Below are positions 34,583 through 43,924 of a stretch of 64,000 nt of DNA, piece after piece (within the stretch, counting starts at the first letter, position 1; each line of letters starts with the position of its first letter). The notes under the pieces are model-generated. The model had not been told where the DNA came from. It saw only the letters and a program-made list of their open reading frames with translations, and made no database searches. Location: the NCBI GenBank assembly GCA_003133205.1, contig PKWK01000179.1, positions 621 through 64,620 of the forward strand. The letters are read 5' to 3'. The translations under genes and the position numbers were made by a program. This DNA is from Granulicella sp. (GTDB lineage: Bacteria; Acidobacteriota; Terriglobia; Terriglobales; Acidobacteriaceae).

Positions 34583-36064
34583 ATGTCTGAAGCGACTGTT
34601 GATGTGAATCCTGAAGCGGCGGCGGCCGCGAACGCGGAGGCAACTGAGCCACGCCTGGTGGGTGCGGACGCGCGAGTGGTTGGCCCTGCGCGCATCCTCA
34701 TCCTGGACGACGAAGTTGCGATCCGCGAATCGCTCGACGCTCTGCTCAGCATGGAGGGCTTCGAGGTGACGCTGGCGGTGGACGGACCGGCGGGTCTGGA
34801 ACAACTGGCGTCCAGTGAGTTCGACCTGCTGCTGCTGGATCTGGCTCTGCCGGGCGAGAGCGGCATCGATCTGCTGCCGCACATTCTGGAGATGCAGCCG
34901 AACCTGCCGGTGATCATGATTACGGCGTACGGCAAGGTGTCGAACGTGGTGGACGCCATCCGCGCGGGCGCGGAGAACTTCGTCCAGAAGCCGTGGGACA
35001 ACGAGAAGCTGCTGGCGGACATTCGCGCCGCCATCGGGCGGCATCGGGCAGAAGAAGAGCTGGTGCAGTTGAAGCGCGCGCTGAAGCAGCGCTACAACTT
35101 CGAGAACATCGTGGGCAAGAGCGAGCCGATGCTGCGCCTGTTCGATCTGGTGGCACAGGTGGCGCCCAGCCGCTCCACCGTGCTGGTGCAGGGCGAGAGC
35201 GGGACGGGCAAGGAGCTGATCGCCAAGGCGCTGCACGCGAATTCGCCGCGCCGCAACAAGCCGTTTGTGCCGGTGAACACCGGCTCGGTGCCGTCGGAGT
35301 TGCTGGAATCGACGCTCTTCGGCCATGTGCGCGGCGCGTTTACATCGGCTGTCGCGGCGAAGAAGGGATTGTTTGAAGTCGCCAATGGAGGCACGCTCTT
35401 TCTCGATGAGATCGGAACGATGGGCATGGACATGCAGGCCAAGATCCTGCGCGTGCTGCAGGACCGGCGTTTCATGCACCTGGGCGGGACCGAGGAGATC
35501 CAGGTGGACGTGCGGATTATCGCGGCGACCAATGTCGACCTGCAGGCGGCGGTGCGCGAGGGCCGGTTCCGCGAAGACCTCTACTACCGGCTGAATGTGA
35601 TCTGCCTGGAGCTGCCGCCGCTGCGCGCGCGCCGCCAGGACATACCGCTGCTGGCCGCGCACTTCCTGAAATTCTATGCCGACGAGAACGATGTGCCGGT
35701 TCCACAGCTTGCGCCCGACGCGATGCGCATCCTGATGGACTACGAGTGGCCGGGCAATGTGCGCGAGTTGGAAAATGCGATCGAACGCGGCGTGGTGCTA
35801 ACGACCACGCGGACGATCACCTCCGACCTGCTGCCAGCGTCGCTGACCGGCAACACCTACTCGGCGAGCCTGCTGGACCACCGGCCAGACGCGAGCCTCT
35901 TCGACCTGATGGAGGAGATCGAGCGGCGCATCATCGCGGACCGGCTGGAGCGATGCCACTGGAACCAGACCGAGGCGGCTGAATACTTCAAGATTCCGCT
36001 GAGCACGCTGAACCAGAAGATCAAGCGGTTGAATGTGGAGATCAAGAAGCGCGTGCGCGAGTAG
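34583..36064 (+). CDS. NtrC-type sigma-54-dependent response regulator with variant GAFTSA loop
   Basis: A 493-residue protein from ATG 34583. The receiver domain has Asp86 in LLLLDLALPGE. The AAA+ domain has Walker A GESGTGKE (204-211), Walker B GGTLFLDEIG and the arginine-finger region REDLYYRLNV. A Fis-like helix-turn-helix lies at the C-terminus (WNQTEAAEYFKIPLSTLNQKIKRL). The loop that contacts sigma-54, normally GAFTGA, reads GAFTSA (251-256). It probably activates or modulates promoters for the partner kinase in the preceding gene. Whether the S variant still works with sigma-54 is open. Confidence 0.9.
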   Translation: MSEATVDVNPEAAAAANAEATEPRLVGADARVVGPARILILDDEVAIRESLDALLSMEGFEVTLAVDGPAGLEQLASSEFDLLLLDLALPGESGIDLLPHILEMQPNLPVIMITAYGKVSNVVDAIRAGAENFVQKPWDNEKLLADIRAAIGRHRAEEELVQLKRALKQRYNFENIVGKSEPMLRLFDLVAQVAPSRSTVLVQGESGTGKELIAKALHANSPRRNKPFVPVNTGSVPSELLESTLFGHVRGAFTSAVAAKKGLFEVANGGTLFLDEIGTMGMDMQAKILRVLQDRRFMHLGGTEEIQVDVRIIAATNVDLQAAVREGRFREDLYYRLNVICLELPPLRARRQDIPLLAAHFLKFYADENDVPVPQLAPDAMRILMDYEWPGNVRELENAIERGVVLTTTRTITSDLLPASLTGNTYSASLLDHRPDASLFDLMEEIERRIIADRLERCHWNQTEAAEYFKIPLSTLNQKIKRLNVEIKKRVRE

Positions 36065-36318
36065 CGCAACTTACCCATTCCTGTAGCGGGATGAGACGCT
36101 GTCATTCTGCTTCTGCCCCTGAACGCAGTCGAAGGGGATGGGGAAGAACCTCCGTATTTTTCTCAAAGCGCAACACACTACACTGTCATTGATCATTCTG
36201 CAGTACGCGCGATTATTTTGCGGACGCGGATGCAGATTGAAATACGGGATTCCTGGCTGCGCCGATGAGGTTGGCGAAGAGCGATAGAGAGGTTTGCGCG
36301 CTGATACAATCGAGGTGC

Positions 36319-36405
36319 GCCGGGATGGCGGAACTGGCAGACGCAGCGGACTCAAAATCCGCCGATCGCAAGGTCATGGGGGTTCGACCCCCCCTCCCGG
36401 CACCA
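36319..36405 (+). tRNA. tRNA-Leu (anticodon CAA)
   Basis: The acceptor arms GCCGGGA and TCCCGGC pair fully. The anticodon stem GCGGA/TCCGC encloses CTCAAAA, giving anticodon CAA (reads UUG). A long variable arm follows, and the T-arm GGGGG-TTCGACC-CCCCC is present. The 3' ACCA is encoded. The size of 87 nt fits a class II tRNA. A defective integrase gene follows, so the 3' end is a likely island attachment site. Confidence 0.92.
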
Positions 36406-36428
36406 AGATTCTAAACGACTTGTGGATG

Positions 36429-36458
36429 AAAACGACCACCCGCTAAGGTGGTCGTTTT
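36429..36458. terminator. Rho-independent terminator after tRNA-Leu
   Basis: A perfect 12-bp stem has arms AAAACGACCACC (36429-36440) and GGTGGTCGTTTT (36447-36458) with loop CGCTAA, then ATTTT. It should end the tRNA transcript and, with its A-tract, could work on the opposite strand for the integrase. Confidence 0.85.
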
Positions 36459-36459
36459 A

Positions 36460-36480
36460 TTTTGGTGCCTGTTTTGGTGC
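36460..36480. repeat. Short direct repeats next to tRNA-Leu (TTTTGGTGC x2)
   Basis: TTTTGGTGC occurs at 36460-36468 and 36472-36480, between the terminator and the integrase end. They resemble arm-type binding sites of tyrosine integrases. Compare the tandem repeats at 20242 and 63081. Confidence 0.45.
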
Positions 36481-36509
36481 ATGTTCGTGAGGACCATCGC
36501 TATGGCGAA

Positions 36510-36980
36510 TCAAGAATCTGGCGTCACAATTCGCTCCACAACAGACTGCAAGTGCGCCGGTGAGAGATGACTGTAACGAGCGGTCATGGTGATCGTCTTG
36601 TGCCCGGCAGCTTCCTGGATCTCCTTGATGGACGCACCCGACATTGCAAGCCACGAACAGAACGTGTGCCGGTTGCAGTGCCATACGTAGCCCGTTATCT
36701 TCGCGGCGGCTAAACAGGGCTTGAACCAGGATCTGGTGTCGAAGCTTCGTTTAGAGCGGACATGCGGAAATACCCGCGTATTCCGAGGCTGCCCGGGATG
36801 CCGGAGACTGGCGATCGCAGTCAACGCAGTCGCATTGAGCCTCACGACCCTGGCACTACCATTTTTAGTCTTCGTCAGGTCTATGATCTGCCTGCCGAGA
36901 TCAACCTGCGTCCATAGACATGAAAACTGCTCGCTCAACAGCATAAGCTTGACTGAGCGGCAAAGAACTTGCCGAAGGTA
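36510..36980 (-). pseudogene. Tyrosine integrase, C-terminal catalytic half, decayed
   Basis: Recognisable sequence runs from LMLLSEQFSCLWTQVDLGRQ through LTKTKNGSARVVRLN, TRSWFKPCLAAAKITGYVWHCNRHTFCSWLAMSG and AGHKTITMTARYSHLSP to 36510. The H-x-x-R box (WHCNRH) and the Tyr nucleophile (ARYSHL) are present. The first catalytic Arg, expected just before LSEQF, is replaced in this reading, and the N-terminal DNA-binding half is absent or out of frame. The gene points toward the tRNA-Leu 3' end, as expected for an island integrase. Confidence 0.75.
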
Positions 36981-37178
36981 GTGCTTTCGCAGAGCGTGAA
37001 AGCTGAACGGTCGTGAGGATAGTCTTCCCATTTGATAGCGTCTGAATCGGCCCCGCACATGCGCGTCGGGCCCTTCCGTCGGGTTTTTGTCTGGCGTCAA
37101 CCTTTCTTTCCCCTCAACGACAACCAAAACTCCTGATATCTCTATTGCGATTGATTCTCCTTTCCATGGCTGAGATGT

Positions 37179-37245
37179 CGCTGTTGCTGGCAGGGCCGGA
37201 GCGGAGCACCGTAGGGGCGAAGCGGAGGGCCTGCCAGCAACAGCG
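37179..37245. repeat. Long inverted repeat downstream of the istB remnant
   Basis: The arms at 37179-37197 and 37228-37245 match over 18 bp with a one-base bulge and are separated by about 30 bases. They lie just after the istB stop and probably belong to the 3' end of the IS21-type element. Confidence 0.6.
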
Positions 37246-37265
37246 GACGCCGGTCTCCGCCCCCG

Positions 37266-37420
37266 TCAGTTGTCTTCGCTGCTGTCCGACGCCGGGTTCC
37301 GATTCTTCTTAGCCGCCTCCATTCGGTAGCTGGGGATGTTCAGCTCTACGATGACCGAGTGGTGGACCAGCCGGTCGATGGCCGCCGCCGTGGTCATCGG
37401 GTCCTTGAAGGTGCGCCTCT
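37266..37420 (-). pseudogene. IS21-family helper ATPase (IstB), C-terminal fragment
   Basis: The minus strand reads DPMTTAAAIDRLVHHSVIVEL, NIPSYRMEAAKKNRN and a stop at 37266. This is the standard C-terminus of IstB-like proteins (lid region after DPxTTAAAIDRLVHH). About 200 upstream residues with the ATPase motifs are missing; the sequence is cut near 37420 by an IS630 fragment. A truncated istA in the same orientation lies at 46.8-47.8 kb. Confidence 0.8.
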
Positions 37421-37689
37421 GGCTGGCCGAAAGGCCCCGCTTCCATGTCCACTACACGCCCACTTACTCTTCATGGCTCAATCAGGTCGAACGCTGGTTC
37501 GGACTCATCCCCCAACAGGCGATCCGCCGAGGCTCCTTCAAAAGCTTCAAAGACCTCATCGCAAAGATCAACCGCTTCACTGAAAACTACAACCAACACT
37601 GCCGCCCCTTCGCATGGACAGCCACGGCAGACTCGATCTTCCAAAAACTCTCACGACTATGTAATCGTATTTCTGGGACACTACACTAG
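37420..37689 (+). pseudogene. IS630-family transposase, C-terminal fragment
   Basis: The frame reads RPRFHVHYTPTYSSWLNQVERWF, with the final catalytic Glu in NQVERWF, followed by QQAIRRGSFKSFKDLIAKIN and a tail ending at 37689. It corresponds to the last 85 or so residues of IS630 DDE transposases. Upstream of 37420 the frame runs into antisense istB. A GGACACTACACTAG-type end lies at the 3' side. Confidence 0.8.
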
Positions 37690-38148
37690 GACATCCCCTA
37701 AGATAATCACGCGATTCTTTCGGTAGCTGGATACTCATTGCACTCTCTCCTCGTCAACCGCGTTCCCGTTTTTCTCTGAGTGGAACCGTTGAAAGAACGC
37801 CAAGTCCTCGCTCACCTGCGTCATGGTGGTACACTGCTCCCCGGCAGTCGAGAGGCATCAATGAAAGGCGCGAAGGTTTTCGCAGCCGTCGTCCCTGCGA
37901 CCGCGGCTTTCTCGGTAAATCGCGATCGCGCACCCAATGGGAATGGGGGGACCTGCCGATCCCAAGCTGCTCTGGCCGAAGGTTTCGCGAGACAGGACGC
38001 CCATCCGATCGAGTTTGCCGTGAACCGTTTCTAGACTGCAGCTTCCTCGAATTGTGGGCAGGATTGCACGAACGTAGGTTGCATAAACGCAAAAGCTACG
38101 AGAGCGGATATTAAGCTCCGGTTGGGAAGTAAATGGAGTAAGGGGAGT
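37690..38148. other. Intergenic region upstream of the glycosidase cluster
   Basis: This is 459 bases with no convincing gene. It would contain the promoter for the first GH95-like gene. No clear -35/-10 pair could be picked out with confidence. Confidence 0.45.
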
Positions 38149-40854
38149 ATGAAACGCAGAGATTTCTTGACCAAAGGCACGCTCGCCGCTGGACTAGCGG
38201 CTTCTCCCGGTTTGCTCACGCCAATTCTGGAGAGCGAAACTAGTTCCGCTCAATCAACCAAGTCTTCTGCACAACCCGCGAAGGCGCCCGAGGAGATTCG
38301 TTCCGCGGAGTATCTTCGCCGTGCGCGCGAAGACAAGTTTTTGCCCAAAATGCCGGCATACGCCGACTCGCACCTGTCCGGGGTGAAAATCGTGCCAATG
38401 CCGCTCGAAGAGCGGATGCGGCGCGGGGTTGTGCCGCGGCGGGGCTTCTGTAGTATCGCCCCCGGCAGTGATGCTCTTCTCATTTCCGGCAATGGACCGA
38501 TCAATATCGACACGCCATGCGACCCATACTCGGAGCAGATCAGTTTCCGTCACGAAAGCCTGTTCATGCCCCGTAAGCCCTTCGCGGCGCCCAACATCGC
38601 AGGTATTTTCCCGCAGGTGCGGCAGATGCTGCTGGACGGAAAATATCACGAGGCTGCTCAATTCGCTCACGACGAATGGCACAAGACTCCCAGCAACTCG
38701 GCGGGAGGGGGGTTCGGCGGAGCCCTGGCATTCTCGATGCGTCTGGATTTTCCGAAAACCGCGTCGGTCAAGGACTATCTGCGCACGGTCGATTTCGAAA
38801 GCACCGAGTTGAAGGTTCACTGGACAGACGAGCGCGGCGAATGGGTTCGGCGGACCTTCACGTCCCGGCCCGACAGCGTCGTAGTGCAATGGCTCACCGC
38901 CCCGAGAGGACAGTCGGTGAATGTCCGCATCGCGCTGCAAAGGGCCGTGGGAGGGATTCGCGGCGGGCTGGGAGCCGCGCCGGCAGGCGGACTTGGCGCA
39001 CTGGCAGGAGGCGCACCGGCAGGCGGCGTAGTCAGGCGCGCAGCAGGCGGCGCACTGGGCGAATTCCACCAGGACTACAACGAGCAGCGGCTGATCTTCA
39101 AAGGCATTCTGGATCCCTCGGTGAACAACCGCGGCTATGCCGGCGTCACCCGCGTGGTTCGCGAGGGTGGCTCGGCCCACATGGATGGCGACACGCTGGT
39201 GATCGAGAATGCGATGTCCGTGATGCTGCTGACGCGCATTGAACCTTTCTCCGACTACAGCGAGCAGCAGGTGGAAGCGCTGCGGCAGGCGGTGGAGCAA
39301 CTCACACCGGACTATCCGGCGCTGCTGGAACGGGCGCGCAAGATCCAGTCGGAGATGCTCAACCGCGTCACCGTGGATTTTGGAGGTGCCTCGCACTATG
39401 CAAAATCCTCCGAGGAGCTTCTGGCCGAGCAGCGGTCGAGCCCCGGCTATTCGGGCGCGTTCCTCGAGAAGCTATTCGAGATGTGCCGCTACTGGTTCAT
39501 CCTTACCAGCGGCAAGTATTGCAGCATGCAGGCCGAGACCAATGCCAATATCAACCTGCAGATCGCTCCGGGGGTGCAGGGCGATCACCGGGAAGGCATG
39601 GAGGCCTACTTCAATTGGATGGAAAGCCTGGCCCCGGATTACCGGACCAACGCCAAGAACATTTTCGGGATGCGCGGCACCCACTATGCCCTCACGCCGA
39701 CCAAAGAGTCGGGCGTCGATACTATGTTCGACTACGCTGGCTCGACCGGGGAGATATGGCCGCATCCCTATTGGCTTTCCGCCGGCGGCTGGTGTGTGCG
39801 CCCGTTCTGGGACCACTATCTGGTCACCGGCGACCTGGATTTCCTGCGCAACCGCGCGGTGCCGGCCTATAAAGACCTGGCGCTCTTTTACGAGGATTTC
39901 CTCACGGTCACGGACACCAATGGGAATTACATCTTCGTCCCCTCCTTCTCGCCGGAGAACAATCCCGGCAACTTGAACCCTGGATGCATGGCGGTGATTA
40001 ACACCAGCATGGACATTTCCGTGTGCCGGGAAGTCCTGTCCAACCTGGTGGAGGCATGCGAGCTGCTGGGCATCGAGGCCGACAACGTGCCGAAATGGAA
40101 GGCGATGCTGGCGAAGTTGCCGCCCCACCTGATCCAACCCGACGGCTCCATGAACGAGTGGTCCTGGCCCACGCTGCGAGAGCGTTATGTCCATCGCCAC
40201 ATCTCTCATCTCTACGGCGCTTGGCCAGGCGACGAGATCGATCCGGATCGCATGCCGCAACTGGCCAGGGCTGCGCTGATCGCCGACCGACACCGAATTC
40301 CGGAGAGGCTGGCCGCTCATGGCCGCTGCCATCGCGCTTTGGTTGGGGCTCGGCTCAAAGACAGCTACCTGGTGGACTCCGAACTCCGGCAACTGATTGA
40401 AGAAGGCAACGTCGGCCCGACGCTTCGCTGTTCTCACGACCCCTACGCCGGACCGATGCCGGATGCGCAAGGCGGGATTCCAACAATCATGATGGAAATG
40501 CTGGCCTACTCGCGCCCCGGCGTCATCGAGGTGCTTCCGGCCCTTCCTCCGTCGCTGGTGAAAGGCTCGATCAACGGGATGTTGCTTCGCACTTTTGCGA
40601 GGCTCGACAAACTGGCCTGGGATATGAACGCTCGGACCGTGGACCTGACGATTACCGCGCTGAGAAAGCAGGATGTCACCTTGATTGCGCGGCAAGGGAT
40701 CGAAGCGGTTTCCGCCTCTCCCGGAGCTTTGGTGACGAAGCCACCGTCAGACCAGTCCGTTTGCGAGCTGCACTTACCGGAAGGAAAACCGGTCGAGGTT
40801 CATTTGAAACTCGGACAACGCAACCCGCTGGATTGGGTCAACTGGGTCGCTTGA
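38149..40854 (+). CDS. GH95-like glycoside hydrolase, Tat-exported (copy 1)
   Basis: A 901-residue protein. ATG 38149 follows GGGGAG. The N-terminus MKRRDFLTKGTLAAGLAAS is a twin-arginine signal. The N-terminal beta domain carries GNGPINIDTPCDPYSEQISF and QVRQMLLDGKYHEAA, like GH95 enzymes. The (alpha/alpha)6 barrel includes HRHISHLYGAWPGDEIDP. The C-terminal segment is LVKGSINGMLLRTFARLDKL. GH95 members are alpha-L-fucosidases or alpha-galactosidases. Substitutions around WARLxD (here LVGARLKD) make this a divergent member, and I could not confirm catalytic residues. A Gly/Ala-rich insert (about 285-315) is absent from copy 2. The next gene is a paralogue, 50 bases on. Confidence 0.75.
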   Translation: MKRRDFLTKGTLAAGLAASPGLLTPILESETSSAQSTKSSAQPAKAPEEIRSAEYLRRAREDKFLPKMPAYADSHLSGVKIVPMPLEERMRRGVVPRRGFCSIAPGSDALLISGNGPINIDTPCDPYSEQISFRHESLFMPRKPFAAPNIAGIFPQVRQMLLDGKYHEAAQFAHDEWHKTPSNSAGGGFGGALAFSMRLDFPKTASVKDYLRTVDFESTELKVHWTDERGEWVRRTFTSRPDSVVVQWLTAPRGQSVNVRIALQRAVGGIRGGLGAAPAGGLGALAGGAPAGGVVRRAAGGALGEFHQDYNEQRLIFKGILDPSVNNRGYAGVTRVVREGGSAHMDGDTLVIENAMSVMLLTRIEPFSDYSEQQVEALRQAVEQLTPDYPALLERARKIQSEMLNRVTVDFGGASHYAKSSEELLAEQRSSPGYSGAFLEKLFEMCRYWFILTSGKYCSMQAETNANINLQIAPGVQGDHREGMEAYFNWMESLAPDYRTNAKNIFGMRGTHYALTPTKESGVDTMFDYAGSTGEIWPHPYWLSAGGWCVRPFWDHYLVTGDLDFLRNRAVPAYKDLALFYEDFLTVTDTNGNYIFVPSFSPENNPGNLNPGCMAVINTSMDISVCREVLSNLVEACELLGIEADNVPKWKAMLAKLPPHLIQPDGSMNEWSWPTLRERYVHRHISHLYGAWPGDEIDPDRMPQLARAALIADRHRIPERLAAHGRCHRALVGARLKDSYLVDSELRQLIEEGNVGPTLRCSHDPYAGPMPDAQGGIPTIMMEMLAYSRPGVIEVLPALPPSLVKGSINGMLLRTFARLDKLAWDMNARTVDLTITALRKQDVTLIARQGIEAVSASPGALVTKPPSDQSVCELHLPEGKPVEVHLKLGQRNPLDWVNWVA

Positions 40855-40904
40855 TCAACTGGGTCGCCAGATATGCGCAGAACAATAGACCACGAGAGGA
40901 AATT

Positions 40905-43622
40905 ATGAAGCGCAGAGATTTTCTGAAGACAAGCGCGGTCGCTGCCGGACTGGTGGGGGCTCTCACGGTATCGCCGGCGCTGGCTGCGGCAGAAGGTGAT
41001 TCCCAAAAGCCCTCGGAGCACAGCGACAACCGTCCGGCTGAATATCTTCACCGCGTGCAAGCAGATCGGTTCCTGCCCAAGCCGCCGGCGCCCGCGCGAT
41101 CCTATCCCATCGCACCCCTGCCGTTGGCGCAGCGGGTCAGCCGCAAGATTGTCCCGCGGCGTGGCTTTTGCAGCATCGCGCCCGGCGAGCTAGTCAGCGA
41201 AAGCCTCACCTCCGGCAATGGAGCGATGACCATCGAGCTGATGGGCGATCCCTACTCGGAGCAGGTCCTCTTTCACCACGAAAGCCTGCTGATGCCGTGG
41301 AAGAAGCCCCTGGAGGCTCCCCAGGTCGCCGACATCTTTCCCCAGGTGCGGCAAATGGTGCTGGCTGGAAAAGACCGCGAAGCCATGGCGCTCGCTCTCC
41401 GGCACATGAATGACGGCCCGATCAGGCAGGATACCAACCCGCACCTCACCATTCCGGCATTCCTCATGCATCTCGATCTGCCCAAAACCGCGTCGGTCAA
41501 AGACTATCTCCGCACCGTCGACTTCGAGACCGGCGAGGCCAAAGTTCATTGGACCGACGAGCACGGAGACTGGGTGCGTCAAGCCTTCACCTCCCGGCCC
41601 GACGATGTTGTGGTTCAGTGGCTCACCGCCCCCGCGGGCCAGTTGGTCGATGTGCGCATCGCATTGCAGCGGTCCGCGCAGTGGAGCATGGTTTCCGGAA
41701 TGGACTGGGGCAGTCACCCAGGAATCGGCAACACCGCGCCTGACTGGGAAGCATTCGCCCCGGCATCAAGACCCAAAGCGGCCGCCCCGAAAGGTGTCGA
41801 AGCCGGCGACGTTCGCCAGGATTTCAACGAGCAGCGGCTGATTTATAAGTGCATTTTGGACCCCTCGGTGGACAACAGCGGTTATGCCGGGGTGGTTCGC
41901 GTGGTGCGCAATGGCGGATCTGCCCGCATGGATGGCGACGCGCTCGTGGTCGAGAATGCGTCATCAGTTATGCTGCTCACGCGCATTGCATACTTCCCCG
42001 ACTTCAGCGACCAGCAAGTGGAATCGCTGCGTCAGTCGGTCGAAGCGCTCACCCCGGATTATCCGGCATTGCTTGACCGCCACCAAAAAGTTCAGTCGGA
42101 AGCCCTCAACCGCGTCACTGTAGATTTCGGGGGCGCCGCGCAATATGGATTGTCGACGGAGGAACTTCTGACCGATCAGCGGTCGAGGCCGGATTACTCG
42201 CCCGCATTCCTGGAGAAGCTCTTCGAAATGGGCCGGCATTGGTTCATCCTCAACAGTGGCAAGTATCCCAGCATCGCAGCCGAGGTCAACTCCACCATCG
42301 ACCTGCAAACCGCGGGTGCGGTGCAGGGTGATCTGCGGGAAGGCATGGAGGCTTACTTCAAGTGGATGGAGAGCCTGGCCCTGGATTACCGGACCAATGC
42401 CAAGAACATCTTCGGATTTCGCGGCGCTTCCTATCCACTCTTTCCAGACAAGGGTATCGGCGCCAACTTCTATTACACCGGCACCTCCGATATCGGAATC
42501 TGGCCCTACTGGATCTCCGCCGGAGGCTGGGTCGCGCGCCAGTTTTGGAACCATTACCTGGTCACTGGAGACCAGGAATTTCTCCGTAATCGGGTTGCGC
42601 CGGCGTATAAAGACCTGGCGCTGTTCTACGAGGATTTCCTGACGCCCACTGACGAAAACGGAAACTACATGTTCGTCCCATCCATTTCGCCCGAGAATGT
42701 GCCCCGCAGTACCGACCCGTCCTCGCCCGTGCTGATCAATGCCACCATGGATATCACGGTGTGCCGGGAGGTACTGACCAATTTAATCCGAGCTTCTGAG
42801 ATTCTGGGCACCGATGCCAGCAGCTTGCCGAAATGGAAGGCGATGCTGGCCAAGATGCCGCCCTACCTGATCGAGCCGGACGGCACGCTCAAGGAATGGG
42901 CCTGGCCCACACTGCAGGAGCATTACATCCATCGTCATGTTTCTCATCTATATGGCGCGTGGCCGGGCGATGAGATCGATCCGGACCGCACGCCGCAACT
43001 GGCTCGAGCCGCGCAGGCCGCCAATCGCAGGCGCACGTTTGACGCGTTAGCGACCTCGGTAGCGGGCGAAACTTTGCCTGCGTATACCCGCTGCCATCGC
43101 GCTCTGGTTGGGGCACGACTCAAAGACAACGTCATCGTTGACATTCAACTGCGGCAATTGATGGAGCAGGGCTACATCAGCAACGCGCTACGCAGTTCGC
43201 GCGAGCCCTATGGCGTGCCGGTACCGGATGCGCACGGAGGAATTCCCGCGATCATCATGGAGATGCTTCTGTATTCACGTCCTGGCGTAATCGAAGTGCT
43301 TCCCGCCCTTCCGCAGATGCTGGTCAAGGGTTCAATCAACGGAATGCTGGCCCGGACCTTTGCCCGCATCGACAAACTGGCGTGGAACATGCAGATCAGG
43401 ATCGCGGAGTTGACCGTGACCTCCTTCCGCAAGCAGGACATCACCCTGATCGCTCGCTACGGAATCGAAAACATCACTGCGCCGGCAGGCGTGCTGGCTG
43501 CGCCTCTCAAGCGCGGCACCGCCAACTGCGATCTGCATCTACCCGAAGGAAAGCCTGTGACCATCCACCTCAAGCTGGGCTCCCACCAGCCGAATGAGTG
43601 GGTCGATCATGGGGCGGTCTGA
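40905..43622 (+). CDS. GH95-like glycoside hydrolase, Tat-exported (copy 2)
   Basis: A 905-residue paralogue of the preceding gene. ATG 40905 follows AGAGGA. The Tat signal is MKRRDFLKTSAVAAGLVGA and ends near ALAAA. The same blocks occur: GNGAMTIELMGDPYSEQVLF, QVRQMVLAGKDREAM, HRHVSHLYGAWPGDEIDP and MLVKGSINGMLARTFARIDKL. It keeps a short segment (AGETLPAYT) before RCHRALVGARLKD that copy 1 lacks, and has Trp-rich sequence where copy 1 has the Gly/Ala insert. Tandem duplication followed by divergence suggests different linkage or sugar preference. Probably co-transcribed with copy 1. Confidence 0.75.
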   Translation: MKRRDFLKTSAVAAGLVGALTVSPALAAAEGDSQKPSEHSDNRPAEYLHRVQADRFLPKPPAPARSYPIAPLPLAQRVSRKIVPRRGFCSIAPGELVSESLTSGNGAMTIELMGDPYSEQVLFHHESLLMPWKKPLEAPQVADIFPQVRQMVLAGKDREAMALALRHMNDGPIRQDTNPHLTIPAFLMHLDLPKTASVKDYLRTVDFETGEAKVHWTDEHGDWVRQAFTSRPDDVVVQWLTAPAGQLVDVRIALQRSAQWSMVSGMDWGSHPGIGNTAPDWEAFAPASRPKAAAPKGVEAGDVRQDFNEQRLIYKCILDPSVDNSGYAGVVRVVRNGGSARMDGDALVVENASSVMLLTRIAYFPDFSDQQVESLRQSVEALTPDYPALLDRHQKVQSEALNRVTVDFGGAAQYGLSTEELLTDQRSRPDYSPAFLEKLFEMGRHWFILNSGKYPSIAAEVNSTIDLQTAGAVQGDLREGMEAYFKWMESLALDYRTNAKNIFGFRGASYPLFPDKGIGANFYYTGTSDIGIWPYWISAGGWVARQFWNHYLVTGDQEFLRNRVAPAYKDLALFYEDFLTPTDENGNYMFVPSISPENVPRSTDPSSPVLINATMDITVCREVLTNLIRASEILGTDASSLPKWKAMLAKMPPYLIEPDGTLKEWAWPTLQEHYIHRHVSHLYGAWPGDEIDPDRTPQLARAAQAANRRRTFDALATSVAGETLPAYTRCHRALVGARLKDNVIVDIQLRQLMEQGYISNALRSSREPYGVPVPDAHGGIPAIIMEMLLYSRPGVIEVLPALPQMLVKGSINGMLARTFARIDKLAWNMQIRIAELTVTSFRKQDITLIARYGIENITAPAGVLAAPLKRGTANCDLHLPEGKPVTIHLKLGSHQPNEWVDHGAV

Positions 43623-43924
43623 TGCTCGAGTGCCCGGCGTCTTTGTGCCACTTCGGTCAGGGATTGAGCGAACCACGACATTTGAAACTGGGCACAATTA
43701 TGCTATTTGGGGAACTCCGGAAAGTACCGTGAATAATACCTTAACCTTCGGCAAGATCACATCCCAGGCAAACAGCCCACGTTTGCTACAACTCTCTGCG
43801 ATAATAACCTTCTGAGCCCATGACCTCGTATGGGTCGGACCCAGACCCTTTTTGTGTTCCCGGTCTGAAGCAGAAAGTTTGATCATTCGAAAACTGCACA
43901 TCCAGATGATGGAGATTTGAATTG
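43623..43924. other. Intergenic gap before the GH29 gene, with a weak terminator-like stem
   Basis: This is 302 bases without a gene. TGGG-TCGGA-CCCA at 43831-43843 is followed by GACCCTTTTT and might end the GH95 transcript. A separate promoter for GH29 is then likely, but no clear motif was identified. Confidence 0.35.

Noticed and set aside
32772..35662. Two long minus-strand frames (574 and 462 residues)
   Set aside because: They are antisense to the histidine kinase and its regulator, with Arg/His/Leu-rich shadow composition.
43594..43815. 73-residue plus-strand frame overlapping the end of GH95 copy 2
   Set aside because: It begins inside the GH95 gene in another frame and has no recognisable features.
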